A DNA stretch of 64,000 bases from Bradyrhizobium sp. Tv2a-2 (GTDB lineage: Bacteria; Pseudomonadota; Alphaproteobacteria; Rhizobiales; Xanthobacteraceae). A program made the position numbers and the translations under genes. The notes under the pieces were generated by a model. That model ran no database searches and was not told the origin of the DNA. It was given only the letters and a program-made list of their open reading frames with translations. Below, piece after piece: positions 16,768-25,134 of this stretch (its first letter is position 1; each line of letters starts with the position of its first letter). The DNA lies in the NCBI RefSeq assembly GCF_000472425.1, contig NZ_AXAI01000011.1:1-64000 (forward strand), written 5' to 3'.

Positions 16768-18033
16768 ATGGTCGCTAGCTCTCCGATGTGTCGGTCTTGC
16801 GGCGCGCCGCTGACGGCCGTGCTGGTGGATCTCGGCATGACGCCGATCTCGAATGCGTTCGTTCGCTCAGATCATGCGTCGTTCAGCGAGCGCTTCTATC
16901 CGCTCAAGAGCTTTGTCTGCGATCGCTGTTGGCTGGTGCAGCTTGAGGATTTCGAGACGCCGGAGACGCACTTCCACGCCGAATATGTCTATTTCTCGTC
17001 ATTCTCGGACAGCTGGCTTGCCCATGCGCGCAGCTTTGTCGAAAAGGCTGTGGTACGTCTTGCGCTTGGCGCCAGTTCCCGGGTCGTCGAGGTCGGTAGC
17101 AATGACGGATATCTGCTGCAATATTTCGTTCAGCGCGGTATTCCCTGCCTCGGCGTCGATCCGGCCGCCAACTGTGCCAAGGCAGCCTGGGGCCTGCGAC
17201 GTGTGCCGACCGAGGTCGCGTTCTTCGGGTCAAAGGCAGCAACGCGGCTTCGCGAGCAGGGCGGGACGGCGGATTTGATCATCGCCAACAACGTGCTTGC
17301 CCATGTGCCGGACATCAACGACTTTGTCGCAGGCTTCAAGATCCTGCTCAACGAGCAGGGCGTTGCCACGTTCGAATTTCCGCATGTTCTGGAAATGATC
17401 CGCGACGTCGAGTTCGATACGATCTATCACGAGCACTATTCCTATTTGTCGCTATTGGCGCTGGAGCCGTTGTTCGGACGTCACGGATTGCGGGTGGTTG
17501 ACGTCGAACGGCTCTCGACCCATGGAGGGTCGCTTCGACTCTATGTCGCGCATGCCGATCGCATGGCGGTGACCGAGTCCGTCAAGAAGCTCAGGCAAGA
17601 GGAGGTCCTCGCCGGTCTCGACCAGCTCGCGACCTACGAAACCTTCGGCCAGCGCGTTCGCCAACTGAAGCGCTCGTTGCTGCGTCTCCTGATCGAGCTA
17701 ATAGAAGGTGGAAAATCGGTTGCGGCTTATGGCGCGCCCGCGAAAGGCAACACTCTGCTCAACTACTGCGGAATCGGCCGCGACTTCATCGCCTTCACCG
17801 TCGATCGCAACGTGCACAAGCAGGGTCTGTTGTTGCCGGGAACGCGGATCCCGGTCCTTGCCCCGGATGAAATCGCAAGAAGGCGGCCCGACTATGTTCT
17901 CATTCTGCCGTGGAATCTACGGGAGGAGATCGTGGCCCAGCTGAACGAAATTCCCGACTGGACGGGGCAATTCATTATTCCCGTGCCCGAACCCGTGATT
18001 CTGGACAGCCATGGCGATGCACACAATGAGTAA
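16768..18033 (+). CDS. NDP-hexose C-methyltransferase (zinc-finger, TylC3/NovU-like)
   Basis: The protein has 421 residues from ATG 16768. It shows the three-part layout of sugar C-methyltransferases. An N-terminal zinc-binding region contains Cys8, Cys11, Cys51 and Cys54 (CRSCG and CDRC). A SAM domain follows (VVEVGSNDGYLL, about 107-118; IIANNVLAHVPDINDFV). The C-terminal domain contains SVAAYGAPAKGNTLLNY and ends with PWNLREEI. It methylates a carbon of a nucleotide-linked 4-keto-6-deoxy sugar, here most likely CDP-linked given rfbF and rfbG. An in-frame ATG at 16744 lies inside the rfbF relic and is less likely. It overlaps the next gene by 23 nt. Confidence 0.88.
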   Translation: MVASSPMCRSCGAPLTAVLVDLGMTPISNAFVRSDHASFSERFYPLKSFVCDRCWLVQLEDFETPETHFHAEYVYFSSFSDSWLAHARSFVEKAVVRLALGASSRVVEVGSNDGYLLQYFVQRGIPCLGVDPAANCAKAAWGLRRVPTEVAFFGSKAATRLREQGGTADLIIANNVLAHVPDINDFVAGFKILLNEQGVATFEFPHVLEMIRDVEFDTIYHEHYSYLSLLALEPLFGRHGLRVVDVERLSTHGGSLRLYVAHADRMAVTESVKKLRQEEVLAGLDQLATYETFGQRVRQLKRSLLRLLIELIEGGKSVAAYGAPAKGNTLLNYCGIGRDFIAFTVDRNVHKQGLLLPGTRIPVLAPDEIARRRPDYVLILPWNLREEIVAQLNEIPDWTGQFIIPVPEPVILDSHGDAHNE

Positions 18034-19030
18034 GCAGGACAGCGCGCCGACGGTCAGTGTCGTCTTGTCGGTGAAAAATGGCGGCCGCGACTTGCCGCAG
18101 GCGCTTGGGACGATCCTGAACCAGTCATTCACCGATTTCGAGCTGATCGCAATCAACAACGGCTCGACGGACGAGACTTGTTCCTACCTCGACAGCATCG
18201 GCGATCCACGTGTTCGCGTCATCCATCAGGATGACGCGGGTCTTGCGGGAGCGCTCAACCGCGGAATCTCACTGGCGCGAGGGCGCTATATCGCAAGACA
18301 GGACCACGACGATCTCGCCGATCCGAGTCGAATAGCAAAGCAGGTGGAGTTTCTTGACGCTCGCCCCGATCATGCCCTGGTCGGCACGCGCGCCGAAATC
18401 TGGGTCGGCGACACGCCCACCGGCCGGTTCCACGATCATCCGACGGACGATGCGGACCTGCGCTTCGCTCTCCTGTTCAACAATTACTTCGTCCATTCCT
18501 CGGTGATGATGCGCAAGGCGGCGCTCGACGAGGTCGGAGTCTACAGCACCGACCGTACGCGCCAGCCGCCGGAGGACTACGAGCTGTGGTCGCGCATCGC
18601 GCGACGTTTTCGTGTCGCCAATCTGCCGGAGCGGCTGACCATTTATCGTGAGGTGCCGACTAGCATGTCGCGAGATGGCGTCGATCCCTTCAAAGAGAAG
18701 CTGGTGCTGATCTCGGCCGAGAACCTCGCAGCGGCCAGCACCGGTGAGGCCAAACCGCAGCGCGTTCATCACGACGTCGCCAATCTGGTGCACGGTATGC
18801 CCGACAAAATGTCGCGAGGCGCAGATATTGAAGCGATGTGCGCTGTCATTTCCAAAGCAGGTGCCGCGATTTTCGGCGACGGGTATCTGGACGGACAAAA
18901 CAATCCTGTGGCGATCTGGAGCCGGAATTTGCGGCATCACTTCGGTATCCAGAGGGCGGGCCTGACTGGTGTGCGCAACTTCGCCGGCGGCGTTAGAAGT
19001 AGATTGCGGCGTCTTGGATTTTCTATTTAA
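18011..19030 (+). CDS. Family 2 glycosyltransferase
   Basis: The 339-residue GT-A enzyme shows TVSVVLSVKNGGRDLPQAL, LIAINNGSTDET and the metal-binding RQDHDDLADPSRI (DHDD in the DXD position). PPEDYELWSRIARRF supplies the ED catalytic-base motif. No membrane anchor is seen. The gene overlaps the C-methyltransferase by 23 nt. A relic of a second copy of its 3' end lies at 20558-20701, showing that this gene and the following GT4 gene were once duplicated together. Donor and acceptor are unknown. Confidence 0.88.
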   Translation: MAMHTMSKQDSAPTVSVVLSVKNGGRDLPQALGTILNQSFTDFELIAINNGSTDETCSYLDSIGDPRVRVIHQDDAGLAGALNRGISLARGRYIARQDHDDLADPSRIAKQVEFLDARPDHALVGTRAEIWVGDTPTGRFHDHPTDDADLRFALLFNNYFVHSSVMMRKAALDEVGVYSTDRTRQPPEDYELWSRIARRFRVANLPERLTIYREVPTSMSRDGVDPFKEKLVLISAENLAAASTGEAKPQRVHHDVANLVHGMPDKMSRGADIEAMCAVISKAGAAIFGDGYLDGQNNPVAIWSRNLRHHFGIQRAGLTGVRNFAGGVRSRLRRLGFSI

Positions 19031-19060
19031 GATTGTAAGATGAAGTTTCGAGGTTGCCAT

Positions 19061-20536
19061 ATGAAACTCCTTCTTTGTTGCGAAAGCTATTTTCCTGCGC
19101 GTGGTGGCGTGCAGGAGGTCATGAAACAAATTGCGGAACGAATGGCGGCAGCCGGCCACGACGTTTCAGTTGCGGCTCGCAAGCAACCCGACCGGACCTC
19201 GACTATCCACAATGGCGTGCGGATCCACGAATTCGACGTGAGCGGCAATCTGGTCAATGGACTTCGCGGTGAAGTGGAACGGTACCAGGAGTTCATCAAG
19301 AATTTCCATGGTGATGCGATCCTGATCAAGGCCGCCCAGCAATGGAGTTTTGACGCTCTTTGGCCCGTGCTCGATCAGGTGAAGGTCCGCAAAGTATTCG
19401 TGCCGTGCGGCTTCTCGTGCTTCTACGAACCCGACTATGCCGACTATTTCGCGCAATTGCCCGAAATCCTGCGCAAATTCGATCATCTGATTTTCTACGC
19501 GGAGAAATACCGCGACATAGACTTCGCCAAGGCGCACGGCATTACGACATTCTCGATCATTCCTAATGGGGCCAGCGAGATCGATTTTGGGCGTCCCGCC
19601 GACGGTAGGCTGCGCGCCAAGCTCGGCATTCCTGCCGACGATCTGCTGTTCCTGACCGTGGGTACGCCCGTCAATGCCAAAGGGCACAAGGACGTCGGGG
19701 AGGCATTCGCCGAGATGGATCTGGACGGGCGCAATGCCACCCTGATCCTCAACGGTTCCTGGCCTGAGCCATCGATTCAAGTCGGGCGGCGGCTGTGGGG
19801 GCCCAAGTGGCTGCACGATACTTTGCGCAAGGCGCGCAGGGTCGCACACAAGGTGCGCGCAGTTGCATCGCTTTATCTGCGCCCAAATACCATGAAGAAG
19901 GGCCTTGTCGTCCTTTATCGTGAAGGCTGGAGCGGCGTCTGGGATCGGTTATTTCCGAAGCCGCCGACCTTGCCCGCCCCGCCGCCAGCCGTCGCTGCGC
20001 TTCCGACGGCTGCCCCGTCACCACCGCCACCGCGACGCCTCGAAGTGCCTGACACCATCGGCGCCGACAGGGCCATCAAGGAGGCCAGCGGAACAAAACG
20101 GATTCTGTGCCTGGATATGCCGCGGGAGGACGTGATCAGTGCATTTCTGGAGGCTGATCTGTTCGTTTTCGCCTCCAAAGTGGAATATTCTCCACTCGTT
20201 CTGTTTGAAGCCGCCGCATCCCGGACGCCGTTTCTCACCGTTCCGGTCGGAAATTCCAGAGAGATCGTGCGCTGGACTGGCGGCGGTTGGATATGCCCGG
20301 CCGAGGTCGACGAGCGCGGATACACCAAGGTATCGCCGGCTGTGCTCGCGAGAGAGATGGAGAAGGCCGTGCACTCGCCGGAATTTCTTCGCCAGCTCAG
20401 CGAGGCGGGCAAGCAGGCGTGGTGCGATCGCTTCACCTGGGCGAAGATTGCGCAGTCGTACGAACGGATATTGCGTGGCGAGACTGTTTGGTCGCGGACG
20501 CAAGACGCGTCGCTCGACAAGGTACTCGGCGGGTAA
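19061..20536 (+). CDS. Family 4 glycosyltransferase (copy 1)
   Basis: The protein has 491 residues from ATG 19061, with GAGG 7 nt upstream; the same N-terminus (LLLCCESY-P--GGVQEVM) recurs in the paralogue at 20758. The GT-B fold shows an N-terminal GGVQEV acceptor-domain loop, FLTVGTPVNAKGHKDV at the domain border, and C-terminal SKVEYSPLVLFEAAASRTPFLTVPVGNSREI (EX7E-like donor site). A Pro/Ala-rich insert (around 19960-20040) separates the halves and is missing from copy 2. It probably adds an alpha-linked sugar to the repeat unit. Confidence 0.87.
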   Translation: MKLLLCCESYFPARGGVQEVMKQIAERMAAAGHDVSVAARKQPDRTSTIHNGVRIHEFDVSGNLVNGLRGEVERYQEFIKNFHGDAILIKAAQQWSFDALWPVLDQVKVRKVFVPCGFSCFYEPDYADYFAQLPEILRKFDHLIFYAEKYRDIDFAKAHGITTFSIIPNGASEIDFGRPADGRLRAKLGIPADDLLFLTVGTPVNAKGHKDVGEAFAEMDLDGRNATLILNGSWPEPSIQVGRRLWGPKWLHDTLRKARRVAHKVRAVASLYLRPNTMKKGLVVLYREGWSGVWDRLFPKPPTLPAPPPAVAALPTAAPSPPPPRRLEVPDTIGADRAIKEASGTKRILCLDMPREDVISAFLEADLFVFASKVEYSPLVLFEAAASRTPFLTVPVGNSREIVRWTGGGWICPAEVDERGYTKVSPAVLAREMEKAVHSPEFLRQLSEAGKQAWCDRFTWAKIAQSYERILRGETVWSRTQDASLDKVLGG

Positions 20537-20557
20537 GGCTCGCCCGATCCAACCGCA

Positions 20558-20701
20558 ATTTTGACGCTGATTGAGGATCCAGTGGCTTTATGGATCAGAA
20601 ATCTGCGGCATCATTTTGCAATTCAACGGCTTAGGTTGTGTCAGGTCCGTAATGTTGCCCAGGGCGCGAAAGGCATTGCGTCGTCCCGCCTTCGCATCTA
20701 G
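20558..20701 (+). pseudogene. 3' relic of a duplicated GT2 glycosyltransferase
   Basis: From 20576 the frame reads DPVALWIRNLRHHFAIQR and later QVRNVAQG before a TAG at 20699-20701. This matches the C-terminus of the intact GT2 (NPVAIWSRNLRHHFGIQR, GVRNFAGG). A GCAATTTT match at 20558 marks the likely left limit. The rest of the gene is gone. Like the intact GT2, it sits just upstream of a GT4 gene. Confidence 0.85.
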
Positions 20702-20757
20702 GTCTGTAAGACACACGCCTCTTCAAAGCGTCGATTGATAGAGTGAAGGAACATTGA

Positions 20758-22191
20758 TTGCGCCTGCTGCTTTGTTGTGAATCCTATCATCCGCATCGAG
20801 GCGGTGTGCAGGAAGTGATGCGCCAGGTTGCGGAATGCATGGCAGCATGGGGCCATGACGTTACGGTCGCCACAAGCCGGCATCCGCGCAGGAAATCGAG
20901 TGTGGTCAACGGCGTGAGGATTCGCGAATTCAAAGCGGGCGGGAAGATGGTTTATGGCCTCAACGGCCAAATAGATGAATACCGCGAGTTTGTCAGGACC
21001 TTTGCGGCAGACGCGATCCTCATCATGGCCGCGCAGCAATGGAGCTTCGATGCGCTGTGGCCCGTTCTGGATGATATCAAGGCGCGCAAGGTGTTTATTC
21101 CTTGTGGCTTCTCAGGTCTCTATGAGCCGGATTTCTCGGAATATTTCAGGGAGCTTCCGGACGTCCTCAGGAAGTTCGATCATCTCGTCTTCAACGCGGA
21201 GAAATACCGCGATATCGATTTCGTAAGGAACAACGGGCTGAGCAATTTCACGGTGCTGCCAAACGGCATCAGCGAAGCTGATTTCGAGCGGGAGCCTGAC
21301 GGTCAGTTTCGGCAGAGGCTGGCAATACCGGAAGATGCGTTTCTGTTCCTGACTGTCGGCAATCCGATCGAGGCCAAGGGACATCGTGACGTTGTCGACG
21401 CATTTTCGCGCCTGGATACGGGCGGACAATCCGCGGTGCTGCTTTCGATCGCCGGCTGGCCCGGGAGTGGTTTGGGAGCTTCCCGCAGAGAACGCGGTCT
21501 AGCTCAGCTTGTGCGTCAGAAGGTGATTAATTCCCGCCTGGGGACTGCCGTTCGCTATGGTGACGCGGTTGTGCGACGTCTATTCTATATCGCTCGATTC
21601 GAGGGATGGATCGGGATCGAACAACTTGTGCGTCGCAAGCTGACACGACGCAAGCTGGCGCGCATGGATCCGCCCGTACCACCGCTTGAGAGCATCGAGA
21701 GCATCGCCGCGAAGGCCTCGGCGCAGCCGTTCAAGCGCGTGATCCTGACGGATCTTGAGCGGCAGGACCTTATTCAGGCTTACCTCGCAGCCGACTTGTT
21801 CGTTTTCGCCTCGCGAATCGAATATTCCCCGCTGGTCCTGTTTGAGGCCGCCGCCGCGGGCACGCCGTTTTTGACGGTTCCCGTGGGTAACGCCGATGAG
21901 ATTGTCCGCTGGACTGGCGGAGGGATGCTATGCGAGGCGGCTAAGGACGGACGCGGTTATACCCGTGTCGATCCAACGACGTTGGCTCGCGAGATGGCAG
22001 GCTGTATGAGGGATCGCGAAAAGCTTAGCCGCCTCGGTGCTACGGCACGCGAAAGGTGGCGCAATTGTTTCACCTGGAAGGTTGTCGCTGGCTATTACGA
22101 GGACATCCTCGCCGGCAAAACTCCGAATGTGCGTATCACGGAGTTCAAAGAATTGGTGCCGGATGAGCAAGCAATCTCGGGTGTAGCATGA
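20758..22191 (+). CDS. Family 4 glycosyltransferase (copy 2, tandem paralogue)
   Basis: The protein has 477 residues from a TTG start with GAAGGA 7 nt upstream. It is clearly paralogous to 19061-20536 along its length: CCESYHPHRGGVQEVM, AAQQWSFDALWPVLDD, VEAKGHRDVVDAF-type border, and SRIEYSPLVLFEAAAAGTPF. The central linker diverges most. Divergence is large enough for a distinct acceptor or linkage. The stop overlaps the next gene's ATG by 4 nt. Together with the GT2 relic it is the surviving half of a duplicated GT2-GT4 unit. Confidence 0.87.
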   Translation: MRLLLCCESYHPHRGGVQEVMRQVAECMAAWGHDVTVATSRHPRRKSSVVNGVRIREFKAGGKMVYGLNGQIDEYREFVRTFAADAILIMAAQQWSFDALWPVLDDIKARKVFIPCGFSGLYEPDFSEYFRELPDVLRKFDHLVFNAEKYRDIDFVRNNGLSNFTVLPNGISEADFEREPDGQFRQRLAIPEDAFLFLTVGNPIEAKGHRDVVDAFSRLDTGGQSAVLLSIAGWPGSGLGASRRERGLAQLVRQKVINSRLGTAVRYGDAVVRRLFYIARFEGWIGIEQLVRRKLTRRKLARMDPPVPPLESIESIAAKASAQPFKRVILTDLERQDLIQAYLAADLFVFASRIEYSPLVLFEAAAAGTPFLTVPVGNADEIVRWTGGGMLCEAAKDGRGYTRVDPTTLAREMAGCMRDREKLSRLGATARERWRNCFTWKVVAGYYEDILAGKTPNVRITEFKELVPDEQAISGVA

Positions 22192-22889
22192 AACACGCAG
22201 TTATCTTGGCAGGTGGTCGGGGGACGCGCCTGCGGCCGTATACGTTGACGCTCCCGAAGCCGTTAGTCCCGCTGGTCGATACGCCGATCGTCGAGATCGT
22301 GATCCGCAAGCTGGCAAACGCGGGTTACGATGGAGCTACCTTGGCGATCAACCACATGGGCGAGCTCATCCAGGCCTATTTCGGCACCGGCGAGCGTTGG
22401 GGATTGGAGCTTCGATACTCGCTGGAAAACGAGCCATTGGGAACGATCGCTCCGCTTCGGCTGATAAGCGACCTCCCTGACAACTTCCTGGTCATCAACG
22501 CGGACGTATTGAGCGACCTCGACCTGTCACGGTTTCTTGCGGACCATGTTGCGTCGGGCGCGATCTTCACGATTGGCGCCACCAGCCGCGATCAGGTACT
22601 GGACTATGGTGTTCTTGGGGTCGAGGGCGAGCGCCTCGTGAACTTCCGCGAGAAGCCGAAACTCCCGCAACTTGTCAGCATGGGCATCTATGCCGTCAAT
22701 CGGCGAGTGCTTGACAATATTCCGCCAACCGGTCCCTTTGGGTTCGATCAGCTGATGCTCAAGCTCATCGAGACGGGTGAGCCGGTCAATGTCAAAAGGC
22801 ATGACGGATATTGGCTCGATATCGGCCGTCCCGATGATTATGAGCGAGCCACCATCGAGTTCGAAAAAGACCGGAATCGCTTCTTGTGA
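22188..22889 (+). CDS. Sugar-1-phosphate nucleotidyltransferase
   Basis: The 233-residue protein has the NTP-transferase signature LAGGRGTRLRPYT (7-19) and KPLVPLVDTPI, with INADVLSDLD as the metal site. The substrate-specific C-terminal part is short (GYWLDIGRPDDYERA), as in GMP/CMP-type mannose-1-P guanylyltransferase-like and HddC-like enzymes. The acceptor sugar phosphate and NTP cannot be fixed from sequence. It overlaps both neighbours by 4 nt and is therefore co-translated with the following SDR, which probably modifies its product. Confidence 0.85.
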   Translation: MKHAVILAGGRGTRLRPYTLTLPKPLVPLVDTPIVEIVIRKLANAGYDGATLAINHMGELIQAYFGTGERWGLELRYSLENEPLGTIAPLRLISDLPDNFLVINADVLSDLDLSRFLADHVASGAIFTIGATSRDQVLDYGVLGVEGERLVNFREKPKLPQLVSMGIYAVNRRVLDNIPPTGPFGFDQLMLKLIETGEPVNVKRHDGYWLDIGRPDDYERATIEFEKDRNRFL

Positions 22890-23764
22890 GCGAACGTGTG
22901 CTTGTGACGGGCGGCAGCGGCTTCGTCGGCCGCAGGCTCATTCGATTTCTGAGAGAGGAGGGCGCCGAAATATTGGCGCCGGGGCGCGATGCCCTTGACG
23001 TTTCGGTGGGGGCATTTCCCGACGTCTCAGTTGATTGGGTCATTCACCTCGCGGGCCGAACCTACGTGCCCGCGTCATGGAGCGAGCCCGCGGATTTCTA
23101 CCGCGTCAATGCGCTAGGGACGGTCAATGTTCTCGAATATTGCCGCCGGACGCGGGCACGGCTGATCTATGTGAGTGGTTATTGCTACGGTATTCCCGAA
23201 ACGCTGCCGATATCGGAAACCGCGCCGTTGAAGCCGAACAATCCATACGCGTTTTCGAAGTGTGCTGCCGAAGAAGCCTGCCGCTTCTTCTTCGAGTCCC
23301 TGCAGACGCCCGTGATGATCGTACGTCCGTTCAATATCTACGGCCAGGGACAATCAGCGAATTTTCTGATCCCGCGCATCGTGGAGCAGGCGATCGATCC
23401 GAACGTCGCCGCCATCGTTGTGGAGGACGATACGCCGAGGCGAGACTATATCCATCTCGACGACGTCATTGGCGCGATCGAAAGCCTGCGCAGGAATCCC
23501 AAACCCGGTGCGACGTTCAATATCGGCTCGGGAGAGTCCTATTCGGTAGCGGAAGTGGGGGAGCTGGTGCGCTGCGCTGCCGATGTGAGCAAACCCTTCG
23601 TTAGCCGTGGCAACCGGCGCGTAAACGACATACCGGACGTAATCGCCGATATCACTGCGATCCGGGATGCGACCGGCTGGTCGCCGTCGATCACACTGCA
23701 GGACGGGCTCCGTGACGTGGTTTCCCACGCGAGAGCTCATGGTGGCTCAGGTGCGGTCGTCTAG
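22886..23764 (+). CDS. NAD(P)-dependent nucleotide-sugar epimerase/reductase (SDR)
   Basis: The 292-residue protein has a GTG start overlapping the previous stop. The Rossmann motif GGSGFVG is at about residues 9-15, the catalytic pair is in NPYAFSKCAAEEA, and PFNIYGQGQ and RDYIHLDDV are extended-SDR signatures. The short length and motifs resemble GDP-6-deoxy-4-keto-hexose reductases (Rmd-like), but epimerase activity is equally possible. The 3' end overlaps the convergent CapD-like gene by 18 nt. Confidence 0.82.
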   Translation: MSERVLVTGGSGFVGRRLIRFLREEGAEILAPGRDALDVSVGAFPDVSVDWVIHLAGRTYVPASWSEPADFYRVNALGTVNVLEYCRRTRARLIYVSGYCYGIPETLPISETAPLKPNNPYAFSKCAAEEACRFFFESLQTPVMIVRPFNIYGQGQSANFLIPRIVEQAIDPNVAAIVVEDDTPRRDYIHLDDVIGAIESLRRNPKPGATFNIGSGESYSVAEVGELVRCAADVSKPFVSRGNRRVNDIPDVIADITAIRDATGWSPSITLQDGLRDVVSHARAHGGSGAVV

Positions 23765-25012
23765 GCTGCGGCCGGTCTCGATGTGCTTGAACCCGGGAAC
23801 GACGGAAGCGACGTGGCGCGCGATGTCGGATTTCTCCAGCTTCATGCTGGCGTCCGCCGCGATCTCGTCGAGGAATGCCAGAGCCGGCTCGAGGGGAACC
23901 GGGGCCGGCACATACCGCAACGCGCTCAACGCTGCGAACCTGGTTGGCGCCGGCGTCTCGTCCACCGCCACAAACTCTTCATATGGCTTCTCGCCGCTGG
24001 TATCGAGCGGCGTCAACAGGACGGGATAGGAGCCGCGCTTGAGCTCGGCCTCCGTTGCCGTGCAGGCTTCCGCTTCGTGCTCGTAGAACGCAGGCTGCAA
24101 ACCGAGATCTCGCAGCAACGCCGCGGCGATCTCGACGAGCGGCCGCAAATGCTCGTTCGGATCGAGACGGGGAAAGGTGATATGTCCGGGCTCGGCGGCG
24201 CCGGCGGTCAACAGACAAATCTCTGCCGCTTCCCTGGGGCTGACAAAGTATCGGCGCACGTCGCGAGGCACGGCCAACGGTTGCCGGCGCGCCAGCCGGT
24301 ACAGAAAGCCCTGCAGCAGGCTCCCATTGGAAAAGGCGACATTGGCAAAACGTGTCGAGGTGACCGAGGAGCCAGTGCTTCCAATCGAAAACAGCACATG
24401 CTCCATGAGACGCTTGCTGGCGCCCATCAGGCTGGTCGGGTTCGCCGCCTTGTCGGTGGACACAGCAAAATAGCGCTTTCCGTGGCCGTACTTCTGCAAC
24501 CATTTGGTGAAGCGATGCATCTTGATAACGTTCGTGTCGAGCATCTGAATGACCGATGGAACGTCCTTTTCGGAGCGAACGTGCTTGTGGGCCGCAAAGT
24601 GCAGAACGAGATCGTAAGCCGGTTCCGACTGCAGCAGCCGCTCGGTTGCGGCGCTGCCATAGTCGATCGGCAGCAGCCGGAATTCGCCGCTGACCAGCGA
24701 CTGCGGACGCGAGCGGAAATCACGGACCAGTTCGACAAGGCCGTTTTCGGCGAGGTCGATGACGTGAACGGCGGCAGGGGCGTAAGGAAAAAGCAGCTCG
24801 AGCGTAGCGCTGCCGATGCTCCCGGCGCCGCCGGTCACCAGAATGCGCCGGCCGCCGATCGCCGACCTGAGCTCGGCATCGTGCGTTTTGATGTCCTCTG
24901 CAAAAAGCGAGGTCGTCCGACCTGTCGTGAGACGGCTCAACCCGGGATCGAAGAACAGAGACCCCGTGTCCATCAAACTGTTGCCTGAGAAGGCTTTCAT
25001 AGCATGTCCCAT
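23747..25012 (-). CDS. CapD/FlaA1-like UDP-sugar 4,6-dehydratase, soluble form
   Basis: The protein has about 421 residues from ATG 25012; starts at 25000 or 25087 are possible and none has a strong ribosome-binding site. The Polysacc_synt_2 domain starts at LVTGGAGSIGSATLELL, and STDKAANPTSLMGASKRLME carries the catalytic Lys with Met in the tyrosine position, as in CapD/WbpM. The long membrane part of WbpM is absent. Expected chemistry is 4,6-dehydration of a UDP-HexNAc. It is the only minus-strand gene inside the plus-strand block, divergent from rfbG. The 122-nt divergent gap must hold both promoters. Confidence 0.83.
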   Translation of the reverse strand: MGHAMKAFSGNSLMDTGSLFFDPGLSRLTTGRTTSLFAEDIKTHDAELRSAIGGRRILVTGGAGSIGSATLELLFPYAPAAVHVIDLAENGLVELVRDFRSRPQSLVSGEFRLLPIDYGSAATERLLQSEPAYDLVLHFAAHKHVRSEKDVPSVIQMLDTNVIKMHRFTKWLQKYGHGKRYFAVSTDKAANPTSLMGASKRLMEHVLFSIGSTGSSVTSTRFANVAFSNGSLLQGFLYRLARRQPLAVPRDVRRYFVSPREAAEICLLTAGAAEPGHITFPRLDPNEHLRPLVEIAAALLRDLGLQPAFYEHEAEACTATEAELKRGSYPVLLTPLDTSGEKPYEEFVAVDETPAPTRFAALSALRYVPAPVPLEPALAFLDEIAADASMKLEKSDIARHVASVVPGFKHIETGRSLDDRT

Positions 25013-25134
25013 TCTTGCTAAAGGGGGCAGGTCGGAATCTCGGCTCGGGACCCTCGGGTGGGCTCCCATTCGCAACTTTTCCCTCATCCCATGCCCTCTT
25101 TAAGGTGATCGGTGTCCATTCTGCAAGGTCGTAA

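Noticed and set aside
23783..24988. 401-codon plus-strand frame opposite the CapD-like gene
   Set aside because: The minus frame carries Rossmann and active-site motifs of the CapD family; the plus frame has none.
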